In this document: positions 25,350 to 33,517 of the stretch, piece by piece
Position numbering within the stretch: the stretch's first letter is position 1
Layout of the letters: each line of letters begins with the position of its first letter
Source of the DNA: Sphingobacteriales bacterium
GTDB taxonomy: Bacteria; Bacteroidota; Bacteroidia; Chitinophagales; Chitinophagaceae
DNA: 41,644 nucleotides
Assembly: GCA_900299255.1 (NCBI GenBank)
Contig: OMJB01000089.1
Location: forward strand, 1-41,644
Direction of reading: 5' to 3'
Notes under the pieces: generated by a model
Told to the model about the DNA's origin: nothing
Database searches by the model: none
What the model saw: only the letters and a program-made list of their open reading frames with translations
Translations under genes and position numbers: made by a program

Positions 25350-26174
25350 ATGCAGGGAATCAGCCCAATTGGTATATTCGATTCAGGTTACGGCGGGCTT
25401 ACCGTCTTCAGGTCTATTGCCGCGCTGCTTCCTGAATACGATTACATCTATCTGGGCGATAATGCAAGAGCCCCTTATGGCAACCGCTCTTTTGAAACAG
25501 TGCACCAGTACACGTTGGAGTGCGTTAAATGGCTGTTCAGTAAAGGTTGCCCACTGGTAATACTCGCCTGCAATACTGCATCTGCAAAAGCACTCCGTAC
25601 CATTCAGCAGAAGGACCTTCCGGCTATTGCTCCTGATAACCGGGTTCTGGGTGTAATCAGACCAACAGCAGAAAAAATTGGCAACTACACCCGTTCAAAT
25701 TCGATTGGCGTACTGGGTACAAAAGGCACTGTTACTTCGGGCTCCTACGAAATAGAAATTCATCATTTTTTCCCCGGTGTGCAGGTAAGCCAACTTGCAT
25801 GCCCCATGTGGGTGCCGTTGATTGAAAACGGCGAAGCAAAATCTGCGGGAGCTGATTTTTTTGTTCAAAAAAACTTGAACGAATTACTAACAAGTGCCCC
25901 AGATACAGACACTATACTGCTGGCGTGCACCCACTACCCGCTGCTGATGGACAGCATAAGGAAATATCTGCCTGAAAACATACAGGTGATACCGCAGGGG
26001 CCTATTGTAGCAGATAGCCTGAAGGAATATCTGCACCGCCACCCCGAGATGCTGGCACGTATCACCGCAGGAGGCTCCCGCCACTTCTTCACCACCGATG
26101 ATGCCACTGATTTTGATAACCACGCTTCAGCTTTCTTTGGAGCGGAGGTGAGGTCTGAGCAGGTGAGGTTATAA
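25350..26174 (+). CDS. murI: Glutamate racemase
   Basis: The protein is 274 aa, normal length. MurI makes D-glutamate for peptidoglycan by a two-cysteine, cofactor-independent mechanism in the cytoplasm. The catalytic Cys pair is seen as C74 (ILACNTASAKALR) and C193 (ILLACTHYPLL). The N-terminal GIFDSGYGGLTV (D11) and YLGDNARAPYG motifs are intact. A GVLGTKGTV motif marks the domain hinge. It stands alone between an upstream terminator and a convergent gene, with its own promoter-like sequence. Confidence 0.96.
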   Translation: MQGISPIGIFDSGYGGLTVFRSIAALLPEYDYIYLGDNARAPYGNRSFETVHQYTLECVKWLFSKGCPLVILACNTASAKALRTIQQKDLPAIAPDNRVLGVIRPTAEKIGNYTRSNSIGVLGTKGTVTSGSYEIEIHHFFPGVQVSQLACPMWVPLIENGEAKSAGADFFVQKNLNELLTSAPDTDTILLACTHYPLLMDSIRKYLPENIQVIPQGPIVADSLKEYLHRHPEMLARITAGGSRHFFTTDDATDFDNHASAFFGAEVRSEQVRL

Positions 26175-26211
26175 ATGCCGTTCACTTGTCTCAATTATGT
26201 GCCCTTTCTGA

Positions 26212-26580
26212 TCAGCACACCGTATTCGGGTGTTCGTAATTATCTGACTGGTCTTCGGAGGTATTGTCTATGCATTTGAAGTCTTTTTCCAGCAGCAGAG
26301 ACAGATGCCCGCCTCCCGGCAGCGGCATTTCGCCGGATGTACCTACCACTGTATTCCCGGGCCATGTTCTGGCAAACTCAACCGGCGTATACATGGTTAC
26401 AACTCCATTCTCAAACGAGGCCTGCAGCCCGCTGATTCCGTCCTTTACCTGCAATGCATAACGAAATGTACCGGTTCCGAATTCGGTGGCATCTTCCAGA
26501 TGGCCGGTGGTGCAAAGTGCATCCACTTCGGTACGTGAAAGCCTTATTCTTACTGAGTTACTTCTGATTCGCAGCTTCAT
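26212..26580 (-). CDS. DUF7009-like small protein, partner of fdhD
   Basis: From the ATG at 26580 the protein is 122 aa (MKLRIRSNSVRIRLSRTEVD). A 10-codon longer reading is unlikely because it adds no conserved sequence. The N-terminus, with basic residues alternating with hydrophobic ones, resembles the DUF7009 proteins of Bacteroidota. The rest is beta-rich (FRYALQVKD, LQASFENGVVTMYTP), ending in a hydrophilic tail with a terminal Cys. It lies 49 nt after fdhD on the same strand, suggesting a link with formate dehydrogenase or molybdenum cofactor use. A TAACTTTGC element in the gap may give it its own promoter. Family name given from memory. Confidence 0.6.
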   Translation of the reverse strand: MKLRIRSNSVRIRLSRTEVDALCTTGHLEDATEFGTGTFRYALQVKDGISGLQASFENGVVTMYTPVEFARTWPGNTVVGTSGEMPLPGGGHLSLLLEKDFKCIDNTSEDQSDNYEHPNTVC

Positions 26581-26607
26581 TTCAATTATCCCTTTTGCAG
26601 CAGGCAG

Positions 26608-26615
26608 CAAAGTTA
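26608..26615 (-). promoter_or_regulatory. Putative -7 element before DUF7009-like gene
   Basis: Minus-strand TAACTTTG followed by C. It overlaps the last-codons/stop region between fdhD and the small gene; a TTG lies 23 nt upstream, inside fdhD. Confidence 0.35.
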
Positions 26616-26629
26616 AACAAAGGCTTGCT

Positions 26630-27481
26630 TTACTTCATCAATATCCGCTCCGCTCCTGAATATATATTAAACCGTTCTCCTCTCAGAAAACCAATCAGGG
26701 TCATGCCCTGCTCTTCGGCCATTTCTGCGGCCAGGCTAGATGGCGCACCTACTGCTGCCACTATCTTTATACCCGCCATTACGGCCTTTTGTACCAGTTC
26801 AAAACTGATCCTGCCACTCAGCATAAGTACATGTTCCTGCAGCGGCACCATCCCGGCTAGCAGCGCTGCGCCAATCAGTTTGTCCACTGCATTGTGGCGG
26901 CCCACGTCTTCTCTGCTCAACAGCAGATTTCCCACAGTATCAAACAAGGCACAGGCATGCAGCCCGCCGGTATTGTCAAATATATCCTGGGTGCTGCGCA
27001 GCTTTCCGGGCAGCCCGTACAGTACCGACGAAGGTATTCTGATCGTGTCAAATGTTTCAGGTACAGTACATACCGTCTTTACTGCTTCAATAGAAGCTTT
27101 GCCACATACGCCACAGCTGCATGTGGTGTAGAAATTACGCTCGGGTATAGCAAACTCCTTCCCTGATGTATCAGAAAGCTGTACACAGATTATATTCTTG
27201 TTATCTGGCTTGCAGTAGCCAACATCTGAAATATCATGAATGGAACTTATGATGCCCTCTGTAAACAAAAAACCAACAGCCAGCTCTTCATCATTGCCCG
27301 GGGTACGCATGGTTACAGACACACTCTTTTGCTGTGTTACTTTACCCGCATGGTACACCAGCCTGATCTCCAGCGGTTCCTCTACCGCCAGCAGGTCCCC
27401 TTCGTCAGTGCTTTGCTGGCCACTTATTTTTTTAATTGTAGTCCTTACTGTCTGCGGCATAAAACTTCTGGTAACCCGCAC
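26630..27481 (-). CDS. fdhD: Formate dehydrogenase accessory sulfurtransferase FdhD
   Basis: The protein is 283 aa. FdhD takes sulfur from a cysteine desulfurase and passes it to the bis-MGD cofactor, making formate dehydrogenase active. The catalytic CxxC is C123-G-V-C126 within TTCSCGVCGKAS. Other family blocks: EEPLEIRLVY (about 35-44), RTPGNDEELAVGFLFTEGII (59-78), NTGGLHACALFD and SREDVGRHNAVDKLIGAAL. ATG at 27481 is the longest start; a second ATG at 27460 is possible. No formate dehydrogenase structural gene lies in the window. It is 59 nt downstream of the T9SS cargo gene on the same strand. Confidence 0.95.
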   Translation of the reverse strand: MRVTRSFMPQTVRTTIKKISGQQSTDEGDLLAVEEPLEIRLVYHAGKVTQQKSVSVTMRTPGNDEELAVGFLFTEGIISSIHDISDVGYCKPDNKNIICVQLSDTSGKEFAIPERNFYTTCSCGVCGKASIEAVKTVCTVPETFDTIRIPSSVLYGLPGKLRSTQDIFDNTGGLHACALFDTVGNLLLSREDVGRHNAVDKLIGAALLAGMVPLQEHVLMLSGRISFELVQKAVMAGIKIVAAVGAPSSLAAEMAEEQGMTLIGFLRGERFNIYSGAERILMK

Positions 27482-27540
27482 AAACGGTTTAGTTCGTTAC
27501 TGCTTTTTTTCAGCACAGAATGGTGCAAGTGTGTATACTG

Positions 27541-29013
27541 CTATTGCTGGGCTTTAACTATCTGCTGTTTGTGCAAAAGGTGGCCTTCCATATCCTGAAC
27601 AACCAGCAGGTACATACCAGGCACCAGCCTGTCTGTAAACAGCTGTTGCTCGCCTGCCCATGGAGCCCGCTCCCTGCTCACCATCTGCCCGTTCATATTG
27701 ATAAGGGTATAGTCAACAGGCGTATTGGCCGCCAGCTGCAGTCCTGACACCGTCATCATATTTTGAGCGGGGTTAGGATATACTTTTACAGTATTTACTG
27801 CACTCAACTGGTTGCCTGCTTCAAGTGTATTTGTGTAGTTCTGGTAATAGTAGGTTGTTGTGTAACGCGGCAGCGCAGGGAAGTAAGTGAACCTGTATTC
27901 AAAATCCTTCAGCGAATCCGGGTTATTGGAAGCGTTGTAATGAACCACATCCATTGTCTGTGGCACCCACGAATTGAGCAGGCTGTCAAAACCCTGAATG
28001 TAAACAGTATCAGGCAGGTTCAGCCCGTTTAAGTGCTTGCTCATGTAAAACATGGGAGCCCAGTATCCGTTAATAGCATCCCACTGGTATTGTTTCCAAG
28101 AAGTATGGAACGGTAGTGTTCCGGTATAGGCCATGGTGTCTTTTTCATTCTGCATCAGGCTGGTACCGTTAAACGTGCTGTCTAAAACTGTGAGCAGGCG
28201 GTTGCTTCCATCGTAAGTGTTCACATACTTTTGCTGTATCACCAATGGTAACAAAAAGGATGTATCCGTCATGTTGGCGTAATTGTCAATCTGGATAAGA
28301 TTGTTGCTGCCATCATAAGTGTAATAATCCTTTGCTGCCAGCCTCCATACACCCAGGTGCAGCTCATAGGTACTATCGGCAATAAGCTTGTTGGAAGTGT
28401 TATATGCAAAGTACTGCTTGAAAACACTGTCCACTGTACCGCCAATATAGTTTGAAGAATAACCCACCGCAATCTTATTGGCCGGAGTAAAACTGTTGCT
28501 GAAAACCATATTCGGATTCATAGCCGAGTCAATGTTTGTTGACAGCAAAGCCGTCAGGTTGCTTAAACCATCGTAAGCAGCAATATTGGTTTCATAATAG
28601 CCATACACAAGCGTATTCGGGTCCACTGTCCAGTGCATCATCGTATCATACAATACCTGCGGCCTGGTAAAAGTACCCGCAAAATCAAACATGGGAGTAG
28701 AACTGTATGGATAATTGTAAGGGTATATCATTGTGTTATAGTCGTATGTCGACCCTCTGAAGGCGTTATACCTCAGGTTTACAGAGTCTATCAGCGGCAC
28801 AATGTTACTGTCTCGCGTACTCTGTGCAATTACTCTTTGCAGAGAAACGCCTGCGGTGCCTTTCATACCTGAATGCAGTGCTGCATTTTGCATCAGCAGG
28901 CCGCTTAGCACCCGGCCATGGCTGTTCCTGATGCCTGAATGACTGGCTGACTTGGCCAGCAGCGTGTTGGAAAAAACTGTAAAAAACAAAAAGTAAAAAA
29001 AGCACTTCATCAT
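27541..29013 (-). CDS. Secreted protein with T9SS C-terminal sorting domain
   Basis: The protein is about 490 aa. The start at 29013 (MMKCFFYFLFFTVFSNTLLA) gives a signal peptide; the next ATG at 29010 is equally good. A Ser/Arg-rich stretch follows, then a long beta-rich region with the same degenerate Tyr/Asp repeats as the protein at 23975-25264 (YFAYNTSNKLIA, YYTYDGSNNLIQ, VNTYDGSNRLLT). The C-terminal 85 residues form a type A sorting domain (VKVYPNPAQNMMTVSGL, LINMNGQMVSRE, PGMYLLVVQDMEG, LLHKQQIV). Expected location is the cell surface or medium, through the type IX system. The role is unknown; adhesion or matrix binding is one possibility. Confidence 0.85.
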   Translation of the reverse strand: MMKCFFYFLFFTVFSNTLLAKSASHSGIRNSHGRVLSGLLMQNAALHSGMKGTAGVSLQRVIAQSTRDSNIVPLIDSVNLRYNAFRGSTYDYNTMIYPYNYPYSSTPMFDFAGTFTRPQVLYDTMMHWTVDPNTLVYGYYETNIAAYDGLSNLTALLSTNIDSAMNPNMVFSNSFTPANKIAVGYSSNYIGGTVDSVFKQYFAYNTSNKLIADSTYELHLGVWRLAAKDYYTYDGSNNLIQIDNYANMTDTSFLLPLVIQQKYVNTYDGSNRLLTVLDSTFNGTSLMQNEKDTMAYTGTLPFHTSWKQYQWDAINGYWAPMFYMSKHLNGLNLPDTVYIQGFDSLLNSWVPQTMDVVHYNASNNPDSLKDFEYRFTYFPALPRYTTTYYYQNYTNTLEAGNQLSAVNTVKVYPNPAQNMMTVSGLQLAANTPVDYTLINMNGQMVSRERAPWAGEQQLFTDRLVPGMYLLVVQDMEGHLLHKQQIVKAQQ

Positions 29014-29199
29014 ATTGCTCGTTTGAATGGACAAAATCTATGGAAAGTTAGTATTTAAATTTAAGTATTTCACTTTGAAAATAAAAATAAAAAATATGTC
29101 GCCAACTTTTTGATTAATAATAAAAAAGTATGTATTTTGTGTGTACGTGTGCGGTATATTAAAAATACAACGGGTATCCATTTTCTAAAAAAACAGGCA

Positions 29200-30309
29200 A
29201 TGAAAAGATCGTCTATAGGTAAAACAATCAGGTTAACTGCGATGTGCTATGTGGCCGTGATGGCTGGCATAGCCGCATTTGTTAACTCATGTAGCAAAAG
29301 CACTCCTTCTGCAACAAAAGTAGCCACATCTGAGTCTTCTCTTCAGGTTGATAAAGTTGCAGCGGCACAACCGCTTCAACAGAATGCTCCCCAGACAAAT
29401 ACCGTTACTGTTGCCGCAATCCGTAAATCATCGGATGGCACAGTTAATGAAGTAATGTTTAATGAGCTGGCAGAACTGTTTACTGTACAGGACGCTGCCG
29501 TTCTGGGCGTGCTACAGCATGCGCTAGACAACAACCGCATGGTCAGCATTAAATTCGACCCCTGGAATGGCATTGTTTTGTATGCTAATGTAGTTACTCT
29601 GGCTGAAGAGCAGGCGCATCAAAGCAGGGAAGTGATCAATGCGCCTGGCACTGGCATACCGGTGAACCTGGCCACAATGGACGCTGATGTAATCAACGGA
29701 GCCACAGCTGCTATGTCGGTATTAAACACTTCAACACCAGGCCTTACCAATGTGATTCCCGACTTCGCCACCGCTCAGCTCATGTTCGACTATATAGTGA
29801 AACAATGCTGTGCGCTGCCTTCACCTTATGGAATTGATCATTGTATTTCTTTCCAGTACTGTCAGGATGGTTGTTATGCAAGAGCGCACAAAATGTGCTG
29901 GATCATCAATAACCGTTATCATTATGCTACCCACAAAATATTCAGCTTTGCCAATTCAGGTTCAGACAGATTGAGTGTTAAGTGCCTCAAATGGCGTGGT
30001 TGCTGTGTTACCTGGTGGTACCATGTAGCTCCGCTGGTAAATGTAAAAACCCCGACCGGTGTAAAAGCTTATGTGTTTGATGCTGCTATGTTCGATCAGC
30101 CGGTGTTGCTGGCCACCTGGCTGCATGCGCAGGAAAACCCTTCATGTGTTACAGGTACCAGTGTTGCCCGTGTCTCTATGATTAATATCCAGCCTACTGC
30201 TTCTTATTCTCCTGCTGGTTATTCCGGCCTTACATTTAATACAGACCCAACTTATTCTTCAACAAATAGCACATTAATAAGCTACGCACCGCTGCACACA
30301 TGCTATTGA
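29200..30309 (+). CDS. Protein-glutamine glutaminase-like (protein deamidase) lipoprotein
   Basis: The protein is 369 aa from ATG 29200. MKRSSIGKTIRL then VMAGIAAFVNSC is a lipoprotein signal (Cys31). Residues about 60-205 resemble the inhibitory pro-region of Chryseobacterium protein-glutaminase, including NVIPDFATAQLMFDYIVKQ. The catalytic part follows: DGCYARAHKM (C225), GCCVTWWYHVA (H275) and AYVFDAAMF (D294), in the order and near the spacing of the known Cys-His-Asp triad. Many paired cysteines (CC at the domain start, DHC, QYC, KCL, GCC) suggest disulfides. Protein-glutaminases convert protein Gln side chains to Glu, releasing ammonia. The known enzymes are secreted and cleaved from the pro-region; this one appears membrane anchored. 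No acidic export signal follows Cys31, so a periplasmic face is likely. Confidence 0.82.
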   Translation: MKRSSIGKTIRLTAMCYVAVMAGIAAFVNSCSKSTPSATKVATSESSLQVDKVAAAQPLQQNAPQTNTVTVAAIRKSSDGTVNEVMFNELAELFTVQDAAVLGVLQHALDNNRMVSIKFDPWNGIVLYANVVTLAEEQAHQSREVINAPGTGIPVNLATMDADVINGATAAMSVLNTSTPGLTNVIPDFATAQLMFDYIVKQCCALPSPYGIDHCISFQYCQDGCYARAHKMCWIINNRYHYATHKIFSFANSGSDRLSVKCLKWRGCCVTWWYHVAPLVNVKTPTGVKAYVFDAAMFDQPVLLATWLHAQENPSCVTGTSVARVSMINIQPTASYSPAGYSGLTFNTDPTYSSTNSTLISYAPLHTCY

Positions 30310-30659
30310 TCGTTTCTAAGGTAAATAGAAAAATAAACTCAGCATGCTTCAAAACCTTGCTGAGTTTGTTTTTTTTGCTCGTTTCTATGCAGTCCTGCTC
30401 TGCTCACAAAGGCAGCCGGGTTAAGAAAATGGTAGAAAAACAGATGACCGTGGCTTCCATCAGATCTGAAAACCCTACTGCTGATTTCATCACTGTATGC
30501 TTTCTCGAGTCAGCCAGATTTTACAAACTGTCTAAAAAATCAAAACCTGTATATCTGCAATTATTGAAAGAATCTGAAAAAAAACAAACTGCCGTTTGGG
30601 TCACTCGAACCGACGAAAAATCGGACGAGATTATTAAGGTCCGGGCATTACTTAAGTAG
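30300..30659 (+). CDS. Small lipoprotein overlapping the deamidase gene
   Basis: The protein is 119 aa. The ATG at 30300 lies inside the last codons of the deamidase gene (10-nt overlap, different frame). The N-terminus has a basic region (KVNRKINSACFK), a hydrophobic core (TLLSLFFLLVS) and lipobox MQSC with Cys33. The mature part is short, basic and mostly helical-looking (GSRVKKMVEKQM, KLSKKSKPVYLQLLKESEKK, ending KVRALLK). No family recognised. Overlap with the deamidase suggests coupled translation and a shared function, possibly an anchor, chaperone or inhibitor; this is inference. A perfect 10-bp hairpin followed by T8 lies within its signal-peptide codons. Confidence 0.6.
   Translation: MLLIVSKVNRKINSACFKTLLSLFFLLVSMQSCSAHKGSRVKKMVEKQMTVASIRSENPTADFITVCFLESARFYKLSKKSKPVYLQLLKESEKKQTAVWVTRTDEKSDEIIKVRALLK
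30335..30376 (+). terminator. Intrinsic terminator or attenuator within the small lipoprotein gene
   Basis: Stem AAACTCAGCA (30335-30344) pairs perfectly with TGCTGAGTTT (30358-30367) across a 13-nt loop; one G and then T8 follow. It lies 25 nt after the deamidase stop and inside codons 12-26 of the overlapping lipoprotein. Confidence 0.7.
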
Positions 30660-30743
30660 CGTCCAGCACATCTTTCCAGGACGAGGCCTGATATTAGATT
30701 TTTGCCTGACTCATTCTTTAGGTGCACAGACATTATACCAAAA

Positions 30744-30772
30744 AAACAGGCGAGCAGAAAGCTCACCTGTTT
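30744..30772 (-). terminator. Intrinsic terminator of DUF697-like gene
   Basis: A 12-pair stem with one mismatch (AAACAGG-C-GAGC / GCTC-A-CCTGTTT) and a 5-nt loop. On the minus strand T7 follows, 20 nt past the stop of the minus gene. It may also stop plus-strand reading from the lipoprotein gene. Confidence 0.75.
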
Positions 30773-30791
30773 ATACTTTATCCCCCTAGAA

Positions 30792-31307
30792 CTATTTCTT
30801 TTTTGTTGCGTCAGTTGCCGTTACTGGCTCCTTTGCTAAATTCATCTTTGCAAGATATTTTTTGACCATTTCTGCAAAATGGTCTTTGTATTTCTTCGGA
30901 TCAAAATCAAGCAAAGTACCACCCGATTCAAAGTGAGTAATAAAAATCTGACCCAGTGCCCAGGTTGATCCTGCCGCCAGGCCAGGAACCACCAGACTGC
31001 TTGCAATGCCACCTATTATTGGAATAGCCTTCACCATTCTCAGCCCTATACCCTTACCAAGGGTGGTAGCAAGATAGCCACCAACCAATGATCCGATAAC
31101 TTCTTTCCCCCAGTTAGACGAAAATTTGTATCCGTATATATCACCTATTTTATTCAGCATATTCAGTTGAATAGCACTGATTGCAGCAAAATCAATTATC
31201 GGCACTGGTATTATACCAGCAGCACCTGTCCACATAATGTAGTTTTTTACAACTTCATTTGCCTTATGCAGTTTTGTATAGTCGTGTAAATGATCGGTAT
31301 TTTCCAT
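30792..31307 (-). CDS. DUF697-like membrane protein
   Basis: The protein is 171 aa. The pattern YIMWTGAAGIIPVPIIDFAA, then ISAIQLNMLNKIGDIYGYKF matches the DUF697 (YcjF-type) domain: a Pro-rich amphipathic hairpin, then Ile-Gln-Met helix, then a Tyr-Gly turn. Two Gly-rich hydrophobic segments follow (EVIGSLVGGYLATTLGKGIG and AIPIIGGIASSLVVPGLAAG), then a soluble tail ending in KKK. DUF697 domains are often found with GTPases in stress or membrane-remodelling roles, but no GTPase gene is adjacent. Function unknown. It is monocistronic between a -33/-7-like promoter and a terminator. Confidence 0.7.
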   Translation of the reverse strand: MENTDHLHDYTKLHKANEVVKNYIMWTGAAGIIPVPIIDFAAISAIQLNMLNKIGDIYGYKFSSNWGKEVIGSLVGGYLATTLGKGIGLRMVKAIPIIGGIASSLVVPGLAAGSTWALGQIFITHFESGGTLLDFDPKKYKDHFAEMVKKYLAKMNLAKEPVTATDATKKK

Positions 31308-31854
31308 GTTTTGGCTATTTTATTCCTGCAAAACTATTTCAACAGCATAGCTTGTGCAAGGTGCATTTAATTTTATTTAAAATACTATACGTGTCCGTAT
31401 GGTTTACGTATGTAATTCCTCTGTCTTTGAATCAAAATTTGCATTTGAGCCCCTCCCCCCTCTACGATACCTTTTTTTCAGCGGGGCTGTTAAACAGGAA
31501 TAAAACTATCAATGTTACAATAGGTGTTACTATTAGACTTAAAATTAATATACCCCATAAACCAAGCCTCGATTTACTTCCTTAGTAAGCTGCGATTATG
31601 GATAGCAATATATATACTACTAAAAACTGCATATGTTCATTTATTTGTCATAAAAGTAATAACATTTTTGGTATTTTCAATAAGATTTTTTACTGCAACT
31701 GTTCCATTCTACGCTAGTTTGGCCAAAGTTGATAAATCCGGCCTAATATAAATTAGATAAAACAGCAGATATAGCTGAATTTTAATTAAATTTTTAATAT
31801 ATTTCACTCTCTATTTTTATTTAAAACGTTGTTATTTTAATATGTAGTTGATTT
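31308..31854. other. AT-rich intergenic region before the ABC exporter
   Basis: This 547-nt region is clearly AT-richer than the surroundings. It holds the promoter-like sequence of the DUF697 gene near its left end. Short ORFs of 75-108 codons occur but have no plausible starts or domain-like sequence. No clear promoter for the exporter was found. Confidence 0.5.
31329..31359 (-). promoter_or_regulatory. Putative promoter of DUF697-like gene
   Basis: Minus strand: TTG (31359-31357), a 20-nt spacer, then TAGTTTTG followed by C (31336-31329). The -7 box ends 21 nt before the ATG at 31307. Both boxes fit the phylum consensus. Confidence 0.55.
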
Positions 31855-33497
31855 ATGGACATTAAAGTAATGGTTAGCTTTATAAGACGTGAATCTGGGA
31901 ATGATGTCCCTAAGCAGGTCTTATTAATGACAGTAATATCCGGCTTGGCACACTCGTCTTTATTGGCAATAATCAACCATTCTGCTACAAAACTCGTTGC
32001 GAATACTTTCAACTATAAATTTATATTTGTATACATCATCATATATATTATTTGGCTTATTACCAAAAGTCGCGCTCTTCGTCTTACCAATCTATTATCT
32101 GAAACCATAGTTTATAAAGTGCGAAAGCGTGTTGTAAACTACCTGATGAACACAGAACTGGTTCATTTTGAAGAATTAGGCCGCGCAGAGATTTACGCCC
32201 GCCTTACCAAAGACACCAATGAAATAAGCGGCTCTTCTTCCAAATTATTATCGGCATCCAGTCGGCTGTGCTGGTCATTTTTGCACTGATTTATTTGTTG
32301 TTCCTGAATTTCATTGCCTTCCTCATAGCTTTTGTACTGCTTATGTTGCCGATAGCTAATTATTTTATCGGACTGAAACGAATTAAATATGAGTTCAAAG
32401 AATCAGCTGATCTGGAAAACGTATACTTCGAAACAATCAATGAGATAACAGGCGGGTTTAAAGAGCTCAAAATAAATCAACAGAAAAAACACGATATTTT
32501 TTCCGTCAAAGCACAAACATTGACTAAAAAGCTGATGAATATGAAAATAGTTACCGATAACAAAATGAATACCTATTTCATTTTTGCCGTTGGCTGCTTC
32601 TATTTTCTGCTGGGGCTCATGGTTTTTATTGTACCCGAACTTGATAAAAGCGTTTTTGCTGATGTTGCTAAAATTACATCAACAATCATATTTATTATCA
32701 TGCCGCTAAGTGATGCTGTTGGTTCGTTTGATTCTATGAACAAGGCATCTGTTTCTGTTGCCAATCTCATTGACCTCGAAGAAAAACTAAAAAGCAGAAT
32801 CGTTTTCAATAAAGCTGAACCAGTTCTTTACGGGATGTTCGACAATTTCAGCAAAATCAGTTTTAAAGAGCTTGAGTTTGCTTACTTCGACGGTGCCGAC
32901 AAAAAACAATTTGGAATCGGCCCTATAAATTTCGAAGTCAACAGAAGAGAAATCATTTTTATCATTGGAGGAAACGGGAGCGGCAAGTCCACGCTTATTA
33001 AGCTGCTCACAGGCTTATATAAACCAGTTGCCGGAGAAATTGTTGTTGATGATGAAACTGAAATAACTGAGGAAAACTTACAGGAATACAGGGAACTTTT
33101 TGGTGTAATTTTCTCAGACTTCTTTTTGTTTTCAGAGCTCTATGGCATACGAGATCTGGACCCCAGAAGAGTTTTAAAGCTTATTGACAAAATGCAGTTG
33201 TCCAATAAAACCAGCTTTAAAGACAATTCGTTTACCAACAGAAGTCTTTCTACCGGTCAGAAGAAAAGGCTGGCTATGATTTCGCTGATGCTGGAGCAGA
33301 AAAACATTTTTGTGTTTGATGAGTGGGCTGCAGATCAGGACCCTGAATTCCGAAAGTACTTTTATAATGAGCTGATACACGAATTTAAGAAAATGGGAAA
33401 AACAATTATTGCGATTACCCACGACGATTTTTATTTTGGTAAAGCTGATAAAATTTACAAAATGGATTACGGTACTTTTTCGGAATATAAAAATTGA
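31855..33497 (+). pseudogene. Cyclic-peptide-export-type ABC transporter (PvdE/SyrD-like), frameshifted
   Basis: Two overlapping frames together make one fused membrane-ATPase protein of about 546 aa. The first (31855-32289) gives MDIKVMVSFIRRESGNDVPK through ARLTKDTNEISGSSSK. The protein then continues in the -1 frame as FQIIIGIQSAVLVIFALIYL. The shift lies at about 32228-32243; one extra T in the CTTCC there would restore the frame. The ATPase half has Walker A (GGNGSGKST), signature SLSTGQKKRL, Walker B with the diagnostic FDEWAADQDP, and switch ITHDD, which identifies the PvdE/SyrD-type exporter family. All motifs are intact, so decay is recent or the shift is a sequence error. No peptide synthetase or precursor gene is nearby. 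Confidence 0.85.
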
Positions 33498-33517
33498 TAA
33501 AAATAAATTTTTGAATT

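Noticed and set aside
31308-31854. Possible precursor peptide gene upstream of the exporter
   Set aside because: The short ORFs are low-complexity hydrophobic readings of AT-rich DNA without leader-core features.
32228-32243. Programmed -1 ribosomal frameshifting in the ABC exporter
   Set aside because: No X-XXY-YYZ slippery heptamer is in frame at the junction and no strong downstream structure was seen, so mutation or sequence error is simpler.
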